DNA of 64,000 nucleotides from Burkholderia ubonensis (GCF_902833085.1 NZ_CADFEB010000003.1:620001-684000), one strand, 5' to 3'; counted from the first letter of the stretch, positions 42,897 to 53,553 are shown. Numbers and translations: made by a program. The notes: a model not told the origin generated them from the letters alone.

Positions 42897-45457
42897 GATC
42901 CGGCCGGATTGTCGAGATGCGCGGTGCGCGCGGCCTCCGCGCCCGCCCCGCCCGGCGGCGGCACCATCGCGTCGCCGCGCTCGAATTGCCGGAACGCCTC
43001 GGCGATGTGCTCGCGCAGCAGCGCCACGTCCCACGGCCGGGTCAGGAACTTCTGCACCGATTCCGCACTGCTCGCGTCGCTGAGCGACTGCGCGTCGGCG
43101 TAGCCCGACAGCAGGATGCGCACGACGTCCGGATACAGCGCCTTGACCCGCTGCAACAGGTCGATCCCCGAGCGGGCCGGCGTGCGGAAGTCCGACACGA
43201 TCACGCCCACGCGATGCTGCGCGAGCAGGCCGAGCGCTTCGTCGGCATCGGTCGCGCCGAGGATCTCGTAGCCGTCGCGGCTCAGCGCCCGCCTGAGCTG
43301 CTGCAGGACCGACCGGTCGGCGTCGACCAGCAGCAGCGTCCGGTGCAGCAGCTCGCGCCGCCGGCAATGGTCCGGCAGCTCCGTGCCGGCGGACAGCATG
43401 TCGGCGATTTCCGCGCCCGTGACCGGATGGCTGAAGTAGTAGCCCTGCATCGCATGGCAGCGATGCCGGTTCAGGAACGACAGCTGCGCTTCCGTCTCCA
43501 CGCCCTCGGCCACCGTCTCCATGTTCAGCGACTCCGCCATCGCGATGATCGAGCGCGTCAGCGACGCCCCTTCCGCGCTCGTGGTCACGTCGCTCAGGAA
43601 CGACTTGTCGATCTTGACGACGTCGATCGGCAGGTCCTTCAGATACGACAGGCTCGAATAGCCGGTGCCGAAGTCGTCCAGCGACAGCACGACGCCCAGC
43701 GCCTTCAGCTCGCGCAGCGCATGCGCGATCGCACGGCGGTCCTGCATCAGCACGCTCTCGGTCAGCTCCAGCTCGAGCCACGCCGGCGCGAGGCCGGTTT
43801 CGTCGAGCGTCGCGCGCACCATGCGGGCCACGTCCTGCTGCCGGAACTGGCGCGCCGACAGATTGACGGCGACCGGAATCGGCGGATGCCCGGCCTGCTG
43901 CCACGCGACGGCCTGCGCGCATGCGGTGCGCAACACCCATTCCCCGATCGGCACGATCAGCCCGGTTTCCTCCGCGATCGGGATGAAGCGGTCGGGCGGA
44001 ATCACGCCGACGCCCGGACGCCGCCAGCGAATCAGCGCCTCCACGCCGCTGATCTGGCCGGTCTTCAGATCGACCTTCGGCTGGTAGTACAGCGCCAGTT
44101 CGTCGTTCTCGACGGCCAGGTGCAGCGCGTTCTCCAGCTCGGCCCGCTCCTCCACCCGGGCGCCGAGCTCGCGCGTGTAGAAGCTGTAGCAATTGCGCCC
44201 GCGCTCCTTCGCGCAATACAGCGCGGCATCAGCCGTCCTCAGCAGCGTCTCCGTGTCGGCGCCGTCGATCGGGCAGAGGCTGACGCCGACGCTCGTCGTC
44301 ACGTGCAGGTCGTGCCCGTCGAACGCGAACGGCGCGGCGAAGGCGCCGAGTATCTTGCGGCCGATCGCATCCGCATCGGCCGGCGTCGACAGGTTGACCA
44401 GCATCACGACGAACTCGTCGCCGCCGAGCCGCGCAACCGTGTCGCCGTCGCGCACGACCGCCTTGAGGCGCGCCGCGACGGCCCGCAGCAGGCCGTCGCC
44501 GACCGAATGGCCGAAGTTGTCGTTGACGTGCTTGAAGCGGTCCAGGTCGAGCACCATGACCGCGACCAGCTGCCCCGTGCGCCGCGCCTGCGACATCGCC
44601 TGCTCCATGCGGTCGCTCAGCAGGTTGCGGTTGGGCAGGCCGGTCAGCGCATCGTGGTTGGCCAGGTATTCGATGCGCCCCTGCTGCGCCTTGCGCTCGG
44701 TGATGTCCTGCACGATGCCGCGCAGGAGGATCGCGTGATTCAGGTCGCGGCCCGATTCCGCCTGGTGCAGCACGTGGCGCTCGGTGCCGTCCGCATGTAT
44801 CAGCCGGTGCTCGAGCGAGAACGCGGCGCCTTCGGTGCGCAGGCTCGTGAACGACTGGCTCAGCAGCGGCTGCTCGTCGGCCGGCACGGCCTGCAGCAGC
44901 CGCTCGAAGGTGGGCGGCGTGCGCCCGGCGTCGAGGCCGAGGATTCGATACAGCTCCGGCGACCAGTAGCCGTCCGCGCGGCCGGCCTGGTACGCCCAGT
45001 TGCCCACGTGCGCAAGCGCCTGCGCGTGAGTCAGGCTGGTCTCGGCGGTCGCCAGCCGTTCGAGCGTGGCGGCGGCCCTCAGCAGGTAGCGGATCCGGTA
45101 GCCGAGCAGCTTCCAGCGCATCGGCTTCGACACGAAATCGGTCGCGCCGGCGTCGAACGCGCTCGCGATCGACGCGTCGTCGTCGTTGCCGGTCAGCATC
45201 ACGATCGGCACGCGGCGCCCTTCCGGCAGCGCGCGCAGCCGGCGGCAGCAATCGAAGCCGTCGCCGCCCGGCATCTCGACGTCGAGCAGCACGAGGTCGG
45301 GGCGATGGCGCAGGAACGCATCGATGCCTTCCTGCGGCGCCGCCGCCTCCTCGACGCGAAAACCGTCCGGCTCGAGCGTCTCCACGACCAGCAGGCGCGT
45401 CATCACGTCGTCGTCGATGACCAGGATCACCGGTGCATCGGAATGTCGATCGTTCAC
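42827..45457 (-). CDS. REC-PAS-GGDEF-EAL-REC cyclic-di-GMP signalling protein
   Basis: 876 aa. REC1 about 10-130 (phosphoacceptor in LLDVEMPG), PAS about 150-260, GGDEF about 285-440 with intact RLGGDEFVV, EAL about 455-700 with EALIRWR and DDFGTGYSSLSYLKDLPIDVVKID, and a second REC about 725-840 (SDFRTP) before a short disordered tail. Both c-di-GMP synthesis and breakdown motifs look active. It is the last gene of a three-gene unit with a hybrid kinase, the likely phosphodonor. Confidence 0.9.
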   Translation of the reverse strand: MNDRHSDAPVILVIDDDVMTRLLVVETLEPDGFRVEEAAAPQEGIDAFLRHRPDLVLLDVEMPGGDGFDCCRRLRALPEGRRVPIVMLTGNDDDASIASAFDAGATDFVSKPMRWKLLGYRIRYLLRAAATLERLATAETSLTHAQALAHVGNWAYQAGRADGYWSPELYRILGLDAGRTPPTFERLLQAVPADEQPLLSQSFTSLRTEGAAFSLEHRLIHADGTERHVLHQAESGRDLNHAILLRGIVQDITERKAQQGRIEYLANHDALTGLPNRNLLSDRMEQAMSQARRTGQLVAVMVLDLDRFKHVNDNFGHSVGDGLLRAVAARLKAVVRDGDTVARLGGDEFVVMLVNLSTPADADAIGRKILGAFAAPFAFDGHDLHVTTSVGVSLCPIDGADTETLLRTADAALYCAKERGRNCYSFYTRELGARVEERAELENALHLAVENDELALYYQPKVDLKTGQISGVEALIRWRRPGVGVIPPDRFIPIAEETGLIVPIGEWVLRTACAQAVAWQQAGHPPIPVAVNLSARQFRQQDVARMVRATLDETGLAPAWLELELTESVLMQDRRAIAHALRELKALGVVLSLDDFGTGYSSLSYLKDLPIDVVKIDKSFLSDVTTSAEGASLTRSIIAMAESLNMETVAEGVETEAQLSFLNRHRCHAMQGYYFSHPVTGAEIADMLSAGTELPDHCRRRELLHRTLLLVDADRSVLQQLRRALSRDGYEILGATDADEALGLLAQHRVGVIVSDFRTPARSGIDLLQRVKALYPDVVRILLSGYADAQSLSDASSAESVQKFLTRPWDVALLREHIAEAFRQFERGDAMVPPPGGAGAEAARTAHLDNPAGSHAALAAVQPSVANSGAQKASRS

Positions 45458-45493
45458 GACTGGGTTCCCTCCTGTTCCAGTTGCTTCAGTGGC

Positions 45494-48400
45494 TCATCCG
45501 GCGACCCGCTCCGCGAGCAACGCGGCCTGCGCCCGATCGAATTCGGCGTTCGTGCCGGCGACCAGGTCCGCCGACGCCGCCACTTCGGCGGCGCGCGCGA
45601 ACTGCTCGATCTCCCGGCAGCGGGCCGACAGCCGATGGGCGCCGACGTTCGCGCTGCTCGATTTCAGCGTATGCGCGGCAATCTTGAGCGCGACGGCGTC
45701 GCCCGCCGCGACGGCCGCATGCATGTCGCCGATCAGCCGAGGCGCATCGAGATTGAATTGATCGATGATCCGGGTCAGTACGTCGGGGCGGCCGGGCCGC
45801 TGCAGCGCGCGCAATGCGTCGAGCGCGTTGCGGTCGATCACGTTCGCGTCGTCGTCCGGGGCGGCGCTCGCCGGGTCGGTTGCCCTCGCCGTGTCGATGA
45901 CTGCATCGATTGCCGCGTCGACGGCTGCGTCGCTCGCGGCCGGCGCCGCCGCTTGCGCCGCCGCCGGCGCATCGCCGCGCGCAAAGCGCGCGAGCAGCTT
46001 CAGCAGCACGTCGCGACGAAACGGCTTGCTCAGGTAGTCGTCCATGCCGGCCGCGAGGCACCGTTCCCGGTCGCCGCTGATCGCATTGGCCGTCAACGCG
46101 ATCACGGGCAGCCGAGGCGCGCCGGTTTCCGCCTCGCGCCGCCGCAGCAGCTCCGTCGCTTCGAAGCCGTCCATCAGCGGCATTTGACAGTCCATCAGCA
46201 CGACGTCGAACCTTTCGTTCGCGAGCCGCTCCAGCGCCTGCCGGCCGTTCTCGGCGACGGCCGCCGCATAGCCCGTGTCTTCCAGCATCGCCAGCGTGAT
46301 CTGCTGGTTGACCGCGTTGTCCTCGACCAGCAGCACGCGCGCCGCGACCGTGCCGGGTGGTGAAGCGTCGTCCGCTTCGGCTTCGTCGGCGAGCGGCGCC
46401 GACGACGGCAGCCGGGGCGGCGTCACGCGCATCGCCGACGCGATGCACGCGTACAGGTCCGAGCCGTGGAGCGGCTTGGTCAGGCGCGCGTCGATGCCGA
46501 GCTCCTGCGCAACCTGGATGCTGTCCATCATCTCGAACGCGGTGAGCGTGATGATCCTCAGCCCGCGCAGCGCGGGGTCATTGCGGATGTGCCGCACGAG
46601 CGAGATGCCGTCCATGCCCGGCATCCGCACGTCGACGATGGCCAGGTCGAACGGCTGGCCGTCGGCCGCGGCGGCCCGCAGCTGCGCCAGCGCGTCGTCG
46701 CCGCCGCTGGCCGTGGCGACGCGCAGCTGCCATTCGATCGCATGCTCGACAAGCACGCGGCGGTCGGTCTCGCTGTCGTCCGCGATCAGCACCTTCAGCC
46801 CGGCCAGCGACCGTCGCGCGCCCGCGACCGCGCCGGCCGCGCCGTCCGCCGGCTCGAGCCGCGCCGTCACGGTGAACACCGAGCCCCGGCCGGGCGCGGA
46901 TTCGACGGTGAGCGCGCCGCCCATCATCTCGGCCAGTTGCCGCGAAATCACGAGCCCGAGCCCGGTCCCGCCATATTTTCGGGCAATCGAGCTGTCGGCC
47001 TGCTGGAACGGCTTGAAGAGCTGCGCGGACACGTCCGGCGCGATGCCGATGCCGCTGTCGGCGATCGTGAACACGACGAGACCGTGGTCCGAGTACGCGA
47101 CGGCCAGCTCGACCTGCCCGCGCTCGGTGAACTTGATCGCATTGCCGACCAGGTTCGTCAGGATCTGCCGCAGCCGGACCGGGTCGCCGCGCACCCATTC
47201 CGGCACCGGGTCCTGCTTGCGGAACCGCAGCGCGAGCCCCTTGCGCGTGGCGGTGGGTTCGAGCAGCGACACGACGTCGTCGAGCAGCTGGTACAGGTTG
47301 AATTCGATGCGCTCCAGCATCAGCTTGCCGGCCTCGATCTTCGAGAAATCCAGGATGTCGTCGATGATGGTCAGGAGCGTCTGGCCGGACCGGTACACGG
47401 TGTCGACGAAGTTGCGCTGCTTCGCGGTGAGCCGCGTGCGCTGCAGCAGCTCGGTCATGCCGAGCACGCCGTTCATCGGCGTGCGGATTTCGTGGCTCAT
47501 CCGCGCGAGGAATTCCGACTTCGCCGAATTCGCGGCTTCCGCCGCCGCGATCGCGGCCTGCAGTTCGACGTCGCGCCGTTCGATCTCGTCGAGCATCGTG
47601 TTGAAGCCGGCGATCAGCGTCGCGACCTCGTCGGTGCCGTGGTGACGCACGCGCAGCGACAGGTCGCTGCCGCCGCGAATGCGCGCCATCGTGCGCGTCA
47701 GGTTCGACAGCGGGCTCGAGATCGACGTGCCGATGCGGCGGCTGATCGCGAAGCCGACGACCGCGAGCAACAGCGACACGACGGCGATCATCCCGACCGC
47801 GCCCGCCATCGCGCGATACACCTGCGACACGATGCTGCGCTGCTGCAGGTCGACGCGCACGACCTCCTGCTCCGCGTAGGCCGCGAGGCGATTCGCGGTC
47901 GTGTCGACTTCCGCGACGATGCGCTGCATGGTCTCGTCGTTGGCCAGCATCCGCGACTTCGCCGCCAGGATGCGGCGTGCGGCTCCGGCCAGCGCCGCTG
48001 CCAGCGGAACCATGTCGTGCGCACGGCTCAGTTCGCCCTGCCCGTTGGCGACGAGCGCGTCCCGCAGCGCGTTCGCGGAGGCGGCGAGCTTGCCGATATC
48101 CGCCTGTACCTCGTCGTCGACGCGCTTGAGCTGTTCCGTGCTCTCGCCTTGCCCGACCAGGCGGAGGTCGGCCGTCAATTCCTCGATCCCCCCCATGACG
48201 ACCGACGACAGGTATTTGATCCGGGCCGCTCGCCGCTGGAAAGCGATCGCTTCGTCGAGACGCTGCCGCGCCTTCAGGATCCGCAATGCGAACGGATCGA
48301 CGATTTCCGCCAGCTTCGTGTCCAGCGCATCGAGCGACTTCGTCACTTGGTCCTCTTTTTCCTGATAGCGCGGCGCGGCGGACGGCTCCGCGAACACCCG

Positions 48401-49204
48401 CGCGCGCAGCGCGACGAGGCTGTCGTTGCCGACGAGGATGTCGGCCGCCACCCGTTCGAGCGCATTCGACACGTCCCGCGTCGCGGCGGCATCGACGTTC
48501 GGCGCCGCGATCGCCAGCGCGTTGCGCGCGCCGTCGAAGGCCGCCTTCATCCGTTCGCGCAGCGGCGCGAGCCGGTATCGGTTCGGCGCATCGTCGACAT
48601 TGTCGGTAACCGTGATGATGTCCTTGACGTGCCCCCGGACCTGGTCGAGCGCATGAATCGTCCGGTTGAATGCGGTGTTGGCCGCCAGCGCGTCGGTCAC
48701 GGCGGTTTCCGCCTGGTTGTTCAGCCGTTCGGTTTCCTTGCCGATGGCGGCCAGCAACGTCTCGCTCCGTGCCTGGGCGCGCTCGATCAGCCTGCTGTCG
48801 GCGTCGAGCTGCGCGACGTCCCGCAGACGCCGGCCGACGCCTTCGTTCATCGAGCGGAGCATCGCCTGCATGGCGTCGTACGGTTCGTCGATGTCGTGCA
48901 TGTCGATCGCGCGCACGGCAGCCGTGACGGTCGCAATCCGCTGCAACTGCGTTTCGATCGCCGACGTCGCCCGTTCCTGCTCGGACGCGTCCTGCGCCCG
49001 CTCGAGCCGGCTGAAATCCACCGCGAGCTCCGCGTATGCGCGCTGGAGCGCGTTGCTGTTCACCTGCAGCGGCAGCGATTCCGTCGTCAGCGTGCGCACG
49101 CCGGAGGCAATGCCGTGCACGGCGAGCAGGCTGGTCGCGGAGATCGCCAGCACGCCGAGCAGCATCAGGCTGGTGCTGGCGACAAGCTTGGCCTTGATGT
49201 CCAT
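45494..49204 (-). CDS. Hybrid sensor histidine kinase (HAMP-HisKA-HATPase-REC-REC-Hpt)
   Basis: 1236 aa. N-terminal helix (about 8-30), a very long helical periplasmic region (about 30-455), second helix (about 460-485), HAMP, HisKA with H571 ([13 protein letters not shown]), HATPase_c ([27 protein letters not shown]), REC1 ([18 protein letters not shown]), REC2 ([22 protein letters not shown]) and a C-terminal Hpt ([13 protein letters not shown]). This is the BarA-like phosphorelay layout. It lies between a periplasmic binding protein gene (46 bp) and the GGDEF-EAL gene (36 bp). Confidence 0.92.
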   Translation of the reverse strand: MDIKAKLVASTSLMLLGVLAISATSLLAVHGIASGVRTLTTESLPLQVNSNALQRAYAELAVDFSRLERAQDASEQERATSAIETQLQRIATVTAAVRAIDMHDIDEPYDAMQAMLRSMNEGVGRRLRDVAQLDADSRLIERAQARSETLLAAIGKETERLNNQAETAVTDALAANTAFNRTIHALDQVRGHVKDIITVTDNVDDAPNRYRLAPLRERMKAAFDGARNALAIAAPNVDAAATRDVSNALERVAADILVGNDSLVALRARVFAEPSAAPRYQEKEDQVTKSLDALDTKLAEIVDPFALRILKARQRLDEAIAFQRRAARIKYLSSVVMGGIEELTADLRLVGQGESTEQLKRVDDEVQADIGKLAASANALRDALVANGQGELSRAHDMVPLAAALAGAARRILAAKSRMLANDETMQRIVAEVDTTANRLAAYAEQEVVRVDLQQRSIVSQVYRAMAGAVGMIAVVSLLLAVVGFAISRRIGTSISSPLSNLTRTMARIRGGSDLSLRVRHHGTDEVATLIAGFNTMLDEIERRDVELQAAIAAAEAANSAKSEFLARMSHEIRTPMNGVLGMTELLQRTRLTAKQRNFVDTVYRSGQTLLTIIDDILDFSKIEAGKLMLERIEFNLYQLLDDVVSLLEPTATRKGLALRFRKQDPVPEWVRGDPVRLRQILTNLVGNAIKFTERGQVELAVAYSDHGLVVFTIADSGIGIAPDVSAQLFKPFQQADSSIARKYGGTGLGLVISRQLAEMMGGALTVESAPGRGSVFTVTARLEPADGAAGAVAGARRSLAGLKVLIADDSETDRRVLVEHAIEWQLRVATASGGDDALAQLRAAAADGQPFDLAIVDVRMPGMDGISLVRHIRNDPALRGLRIITLTAFEMMDSIQVAQELGIDARLTKPLHGSDLYACIASAMRVTPPRLPSSAPLADEAEADDASPPGTVAARVLLVEDNAVNQQITLAMLEDTGYAAAVAENGRQALERLANERFDVVLMDCQMPLMDGFEATELLRRREAETGAPRLPVIALTANAISGDRERCLAAGMDDYLSKPFRRDVLLKLLARFARGDAPAAAQAAAPAASDAAVDAAIDAVIDTARATDPASAAPDDDANVIDRNALDALRALQRPGRPDVLTRIIDQFNLDAPRLIGDMHAAVAAGDAVALKIAAHTLKSSSANVGAHRLSARCREIEQFARAAEVAASADLVAGTNAEFDRAQAALLAERVAG

Positions 49205-49250
49205 TCAGCCCTCCGGGATCGGGATGGCCCGCGCGCGGCCATCCTCGCGG

Positions 49251-50447
49251 TTACTTGGCCGGCGCGTCCAGCGGCGTGACCTGCCCGTGCGCGATTTCGG
49301 TGAGGAACACCGCGTTCAGCGCCTGGTGATGGTCCGCGCCCAGATCGGCCGTGAGGCCACCCAGGTCGAGGTGCCGGATCGATTCGAGCGCCTGCATCAG
49401 CGCCGCCCGGGTCAGCGACGGGCCGGCGCGTTCGAGCCCGATCAGCATGACTTTCGCGTCGATGCAGCCCTCGATGTTCACGACGCCCACGCGCTCCTCC
49501 GGAAAGCGCACCCCGATCAATCGTGCGCAGTCGCGGATCACGCCGTAGTCGCTCTGCGGCAGCGGCACGACCTGCGAGATCAGCGTGCCGTCGCCGTCGG
49601 CGCCCACGAGGCGCAGCAGGTCGTCGGTGCCGACGAAGGACACCGCCGCGAGCCGGGCCTTGAGCCCTTCATGGCGCGCCGCGCGCATGAATGCGGCGAT
49701 CGGCGTATAGGGGCCGACCATGATGACGACGTCGGGCCGGCCCTCCAGCACCGCCGCGAGGCCCGAGTCGACCGCCGTCGTCCCGCGCCGGAAGGTGCCC
49801 GTCGCGACCACGTCCAGCCCATGACGCTGCAGCGCCAGCCGCGTGCCCGCCAGCACCGCGAGCCCGAAACCGTCGTCCTGATAGAACACCGCGAAGCGTT
49901 TCGCGCCGCCGTGCGCGATGAAATGGTCGACCAGCGCGCGCGTCTCGTCCTCATAGCTGGCACGGATGTTGAAGACCTCGGGGATGACCGGCCGGCGCAG
50001 CGCCATCGCGCCGGTGAACGCGCCGACGAGCGGAATGCCCGCATCCCTGATGATCGGCACTACCGCCGTGGTCGTCGGCGTGCCGACATAGCCGAACAGC
50101 GCGAACACCTTGCGCTGCTCGATCATCGCCAGCGTGCCGTCGATGGTCCGGTCGGGCTCGTAGCGATCGTCGTCGACGACGAGGTCGATCTTCCGGCCGT
50201 GCACGCCGCCGCGCGCGTTCGCGTCGTCGAACACGGCTTGCGCCCCGATGCGCAGCCCGCGTCCGAGGCCCCCCGCCGCGCCCGTCTGCGCATTGACCAT
50301 GCCGAGGCGGATCGCGTCGTCGGTCACGCCGGGCTCCGCCGCGACGCACAGGCCGGCGAACGGCATCGCGACGACGCATGCGGCCAGCGTCCCGCGCCAG
50401 CTTGCGCGAACGAAACGGAACCATGCCGAAAACGCACTCGCGCTCAT
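49251..50447 (-). CDS. Periplasmic ABC-type (LivJ-like) binding protein, sensory partner
   Basis: 398 aa from an ATG at 50447 with AAAGGGA upstream. A signal peptide ends near AGLCVAAEPG. The type I periplasmic fold is seen in IRLGMVNAQTGAAGGLGRGLR, IIRDAGIPLVGAFTGAMALR and RFAVFYQDDGFGLAVL. No ABC permease or ATPase genes are near; the next genes are the hybrid kinase and c-di-GMP protein. I infer that it presents a ligand to the kinase rather than to a transporter. Confidence 0.85.
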   Translation of the reverse strand: MSASAFSAWFRFVRASWRGTLAACVVAMPFAGLCVAAEPGVTDDAIRLGMVNAQTGAAGGLGRGLRIGAQAVFDDANARGGVHGRKIDLVVDDDRYEPDRTIDGTLAMIEQRKVFALFGYVGTPTTTAVVPIIRDAGIPLVGAFTGAMALRRPVIPEVFNIRASYEDETRALVDHFIAHGGAKRFAVFYQDDGFGLAVLAGTRLALQRHGLDVVATGTFRRGTTAVDSGLAAVLEGRPDVVIMVGPYTPIAAFMRAARHEGLKARLAAVSFVGTDDLLRLVGADGDGTLISQVVPLPQSDYGVIRDCARLIGVRFPEERVGVVNIEGCIDAKVMLIGLERAGPSLTRAALMQALESIRHLDLGGLTADLGADHHQALNAVFLTEIAHGQVTPLDAPAK

Positions 50448-50538
50448 GCTACGTCCCTTTGCAGCACACGGTGATGAAGGTCTGCCCGGCAATGCGCCCG
50501 CCGCCTGCCGGTGCGGCAGGAAAAACGGCTACAAAATA

Positions 50539-50567
50539 TATATAGATTGCATTAAATGCGATCGCAA
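50539..50567 (-). promoter_or_regulatory. Sigma-70-like promoter of the binding protein/hybrid kinase operon
   Basis: On the minus strand TTGCGA (50562-50567), 17 bp, then TATATA (50539-50544), in an AT-rich stretch unlike the rest of the window. It predicts a leader of about 85 nt. Confidence 0.55.
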
Positions 50568-50681
50568 GTCAGAGGGGCGGATTGAAAGCCGCTCGTCATT
50601 TCGATACGGTTACCGATTCGATTTTCTATTTCTTTTTTTAAATCAAATGGTGCATTGCATCGATCGGGCGCGTAAACGTGA

Positions 50682-50713
50682 ATCGCCGGCAATCCGGGTG
50701 AATTGCCGGCGAT
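50682..50713 (-). terminator. Terminator-like hairpin after LivJ-like gene
   Basis: A 12-bp perfect stem ATCGCCGGCAAT / ATTGCCGGCGAT with an 8-nt loop, 25 bp beyond the stop at 50739. On the minus strand it is followed by TCACGTTT, so it is probably a terminator despite the short T-run. Confidence 0.65.
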
Positions 50714-50738
50714 CGGCGCGCAATGCGCGGATGATGCG

Positions 50739-51893
50739 TTACATCTTCACTTCGTCGAGGAAGGTCTTCTTGCCGCTCTTGTAGCCGTACAGCGAAATCA
50801 CGCCGTGCTTCAGGTCGCCCTTCGCGTCGAAGTTCGTCGTGCCGATCACGCCCGAGTAATTCGTCGCCGGCATCGCCGCGAGAATCTTCGCCGGATCGGT
50901 CGAGTTCGCGCGCTTCATCGCGTCGACGATGATGTACACCGCGTCATACGCGAACGGCGCATCGAACTTGATGACCTGGCCGAAGCGCTTCTCGTACTTC
51001 GCCCTGAACGCCGCGCCGCCCGGCATCTTCTCGAGCGCCGCGCCGGCCTGCGAGCAGACCACGTTCGACGCCGCTTCGCCCGCGAGGTCGGACAGCTGCT
51101 CGGTGCACACGCCGTCGCCCGAGAAGATCTTCGCGCGCAGGCCGAGCTGCTTCGCCTGCTTCGCGAACGGGCCGCCCGTCGCATCCATGCCGCCGTACAT
51201 GATCGCGTCCGGGTTTTCGCCCTTGATCTTGGTCAGGATCGCGCGGAAGTCGACCGCCTTGTCGTTCGTCGCGTCGTGCGACGTGACCTTCAGGCCGAGC
51301 GCCTTCGCCTTCTTCTCGAACTCGTTCGCGAGACCCTGGCCGTAGGCGGTCGAATCGTCGACCACCGCGACGCTCTTGATGCCCTTCGATTGCGCGTAGG
51401 CCGCGAGCGCCGGGCCCTGCTGCGCGTCGGTCGCGACGACGCGGTACGTCGTCTTGAAACCCTGCTGCGTGTACGTCGGGTTGGTCGCCGACGGCGAGAT
51501 CTGCAGGATGCCCGCGTCGCTGTAGATCTTCGACGCCGGGATCGACGTGCCCGAGTTCAGGTGGCCGATCACCGCGGCGACCTTGTTGTCGACGAGCTTC
51601 TGCGCGACCTGCGTGGCCTGGCGCGGATCGGCCGCGTCATCCTGGCCGTCGAGCTGCAGCGTGATCTTCTGGCCGCCGATCGTGAGGCCCTTCGCGTTGA
51701 TTTCCTCGATGGCCAGACGCGCGCCGTTCTCGTTGTCCTTGCCGAGGTGGGCAATCCCGCCCGTCAGCGGTTCGACGCTGCCGATCCGGACGGTCTGGTC
51801 CGCCATCGCGTCGGCGACAGCCACCGACGACAGAATCGCCGCGGCTCCGATCAGCATGTGCTTGCGCGTCTTGAGCGCTTTTTGTTGTCTCAT
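50739..51893 (-). CDS. Branched-chain amino-acid-type ABC binding protein (LivJ/LivK family)
   Basis: 384 aa from MRQQKALKTR; AGGAAAC precedes the ATG. The signal peptide ends near VADAMADQ. QTVRIGSVEPLTGGIAHLGKDNENGARLAIEEINAKG and GVCTEQLSDLAGEAASNVVCSQAGA are typical of Leu/Ile/Val binding proteins. No transport partners are adjacent, so it either serves a Liv system encoded elsewhere or has another role. It is divided from the sensory operon by a terminator and an AT-rich gap. Confidence 0.9.
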   Translation of the reverse strand: MRQQKALKTRKHMLIGAAAILSSVAVADAMADQTVRIGSVEPLTGGIAHLGKDNENGARLAIEEINAKGLTIGGQKITLQLDGQDDAADPRQATQVAQKLVDNKVAAVIGHLNSGTSIPASKIYSDAGILQISPSATNPTYTQQGFKTTYRVVATDAQQGPALAAYAQSKGIKSVAVVDDSTAYGQGLANEFEKKAKALGLKVTSHDATNDKAVDFRAILTKIKGENPDAIMYGGMDATGGPFAKQAKQLGLRAKIFSGDGVCTEQLSDLAGEAASNVVCSQAGAALEKMPGGAAFRAKYEKRFGQVIKFDAPFAYDAVYIIVDAMKRANSTDPAKILAAMPATNYSGVIGTTNFDAKGDLKHGVISLYGYKSGKKTFLDEVKM

Positions 51894-51992
51894 CTGTGTT
51901 TCCTGAAATGTGGACGACGCTTTGATCCGCGTCTCGATGGATTGCCGATTGACGCCTGCCATCATTCTCGGAACGGCGCCGGCAATCTCAAA

Positions 51993-52020
51993 ATTGTCGC
52001 TCTGCCGGGAAATGTGTCAA
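51993..52020 (-). promoter_or_regulatory. Sigma-70-like promoter of LivJ-like gene
   Basis: On the minus strand, TTGACA (52015-52020), 16 bp, then GACAAT (51993-51998). Predicted leader about 90 nt. Confidence 0.5.
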
Positions 52021-52163
52021 GTGAACATAATTGAGCGATGCTCTACTGGCGCGCATCGATTGAGCCGCATCATGAAACGGCAATGAAACAGCGGCCAAAT
52101 GCGCTCAAATCGCGCATGGAAGGCGGCATCTTCGATACGCTTGCTTTTTGCCCGCCGGCTTCG

Positions 52164-53060
52164 TCAGCCGACGTCGCGCAACAGCCGGATCAATTGCTCG
52201 CGCAACCACTGGTTGGCCTGGTCGCGGTCGGCGCTGCGATGCCAGTAGCAGCAGTATTCGAGGTCGGGCACCTCGAACGGCAGCTCGAGAATGCGCGCCG
52301 GATAGCGGCGCAGCAGCCGGACCGGCCCCGTCAGCGCGAGATCGCCGCGCATCGCGATCAGCGGCGCGACCATGTAGTGCTGCACGCGCATCTGGATGTT
52401 GCGGCGCCGCCCGAGGCGCGCGAGCTCCGCGTCGACGTGGCCGGCGCCGGTGCGGCGGCTCGACACGTGGATGTGCCCCATCGCCAGGTAATCGTCCAGC
52501 GTCAGCGCCTTGCCCTTGAACGGATGATCGTGGCGGATCATGCACGCGTAGCGGTCGCGTTCGACCTGCGCCTGGTGCAGGTACGGATCGTCGATCAGCG
52601 GCGCGTCGACCGCGATGTCGACGGAGCCGTTCGCGAGCGCGGTCGCCACCTCGCGGCGATCGGTGTAGTAGCTGTGCACGTGCATGCCGGGCGCCTGCTG
52701 CTGCAGCAGCTCGCCGAGCGCCGGCAGCACCAGCGCCTCGGTCAGGTCGCTCATGCTCAGCCGGAACACGCGCGCGGACGACGCGGGATCGAACACGTCG
52801 CCCTCGTGCACGCTGGAATCGAGCAACTGCAGCGCCTCGCGCACGCGGCCGATGATGTTCTCGGCCATCGGCGTCGGCTTCATGCCCGCCGGCGTGCTCA
52901 CGAACAGCGGATCGTTCAGCGACTTGCGCATCCGCGCGAGCGCGTTGCTGACGGCCGGCTGCGTGATGCTCAGTACCTCGGCCGCGCGCGTCAGGTTGCG
53001 CTTGTCGTAGATCGCCTCGAATACGACGAACAGGTTCAGGTCCAGCTTCGATAAACGCAT
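52164..53060 (-). CDS. LysR-family transcriptional regulator (NodD/LinR-like)
   Basis: 298 aa from MRLSKLDLNLF. N-terminal winged HTH about 5-63 (RNLTRAAEVLSITQPAVSNALARMRKSLNDPLF) and a LysR effector domain (about 95-295). The SxxNL start and LFV..GMKPTPMA segment place it with NodD/SyrM/LinR-like regulators of aromatic compound or symbiosis genes. Targets unknown; neighbours on either side are on the same strand. No distinctive operator was found. Confidence 0.9.
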   Translation of the reverse strand: MRLSKLDLNLFVVFEAIYDKRNLTRAAEVLSITQPAVSNALARMRKSLNDPLFVSTPAGMKPTPMAENIIGRVREALQLLDSSVHEGDVFDPASSARVFRLSMSDLTEALVLPALGELLQQQAPGMHVHSYYTDRREVATALANGSVDIAVDAPLIDDPYLHQAQVERDRYACMIRHDHPFKGKALTLDDYLAMGHIHVSSRRTGAGHVDAELARLGRRRNIQMRVQHYMVAPLIAMRGDLALTGPVRLLRRYPARILELPFEVPDLEYCCYWHRSADRDQANQWLREQLIRLLRDVG

Positions 53061-53130
53061 CGCGTCGCCTCCTCGCCCGCATCTTAAGACGTGCGCCGCG
53101 CTTGCGTCCACGCCGGGACGCTCGATCGCG

Positions 53131-53454
53131 TCAGGCGGTCTTGCCGACGATCTCGTACTTCTGCTGCGCCGCATCGACGTGGATGAGGGTGTCGAGCACG
53201 CGTATTTCAGGCGGATGGCCATAGACCCTTTCGACCATCGCCCGGTATTCGGCGCCATGCCATCGCGCGGCCGCCTCGCGGGTACGCCAGATATACACGC
53301 CGCCGCCTTCGCGGGCGGCCTCGTCGTAGAAGTACCATTTATGCAGCAAGTCGGGGTTTTGCGCCCATGTCGCCGCCGTGGTTTCGTAACGCTCCAGGAG
53401 CGTGGCGACGTCCACGTCCGGCTCGAGCTTGAAGAAGATGAGTTCAGTGATCAT
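53131..53454 (-). CDS. YdhR/ABM-like small monooxygenase-fold protein
   Basis: 107 aa; GGAGG lies upstream of the ATG. ITELIFFKLEPDVDVATLLERYE and YFYDEAAREGGGVYIWRTREAAARWH fit a dimeric alpha-beta barrel of the antibiotic-biosynthesis-monooxygenase/YdhR type. Enzymatic function is unknown. It is 70 bp upstream of the LysR gene on the same strand. Confidence 0.7.
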   Translation of the reverse strand: MITELIFFKLEPDVDVATLLERYETTAATWAQNPDLLHKWYFYDEAAREGGGVYIWRTREAAARWHGAEYRAMVERVYGHPPEIRVLDTLIHVDAAQQKYEIVGKTA

Positions 53455-53553
53455 GGCGATGCCTCCGTAGCAAGTGGGACGTCAACCGCTGACCGGATTA
53501 TCCTCGACCTCGGGGGGAAACGTACGACGTCGCGCCGGCATGACCGATCGCCG

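Noticed and set aside
41498..46363. A 1621-codon open frame on the plus strand
   Set aside because: It runs opposite to the GGDEF-EAL and hybrid-kinase genes and, at its start, out of frame with the phosphotransferase gene. Its translation is Arg/His/Asp-rich with no domains; a GC-rich shadow.
46466..49279. A 937-codon open frame on the plus strand
   Set aside because: It is antisense to the hybrid kinase, which has complete domains. The translation is low-complexity and basic.
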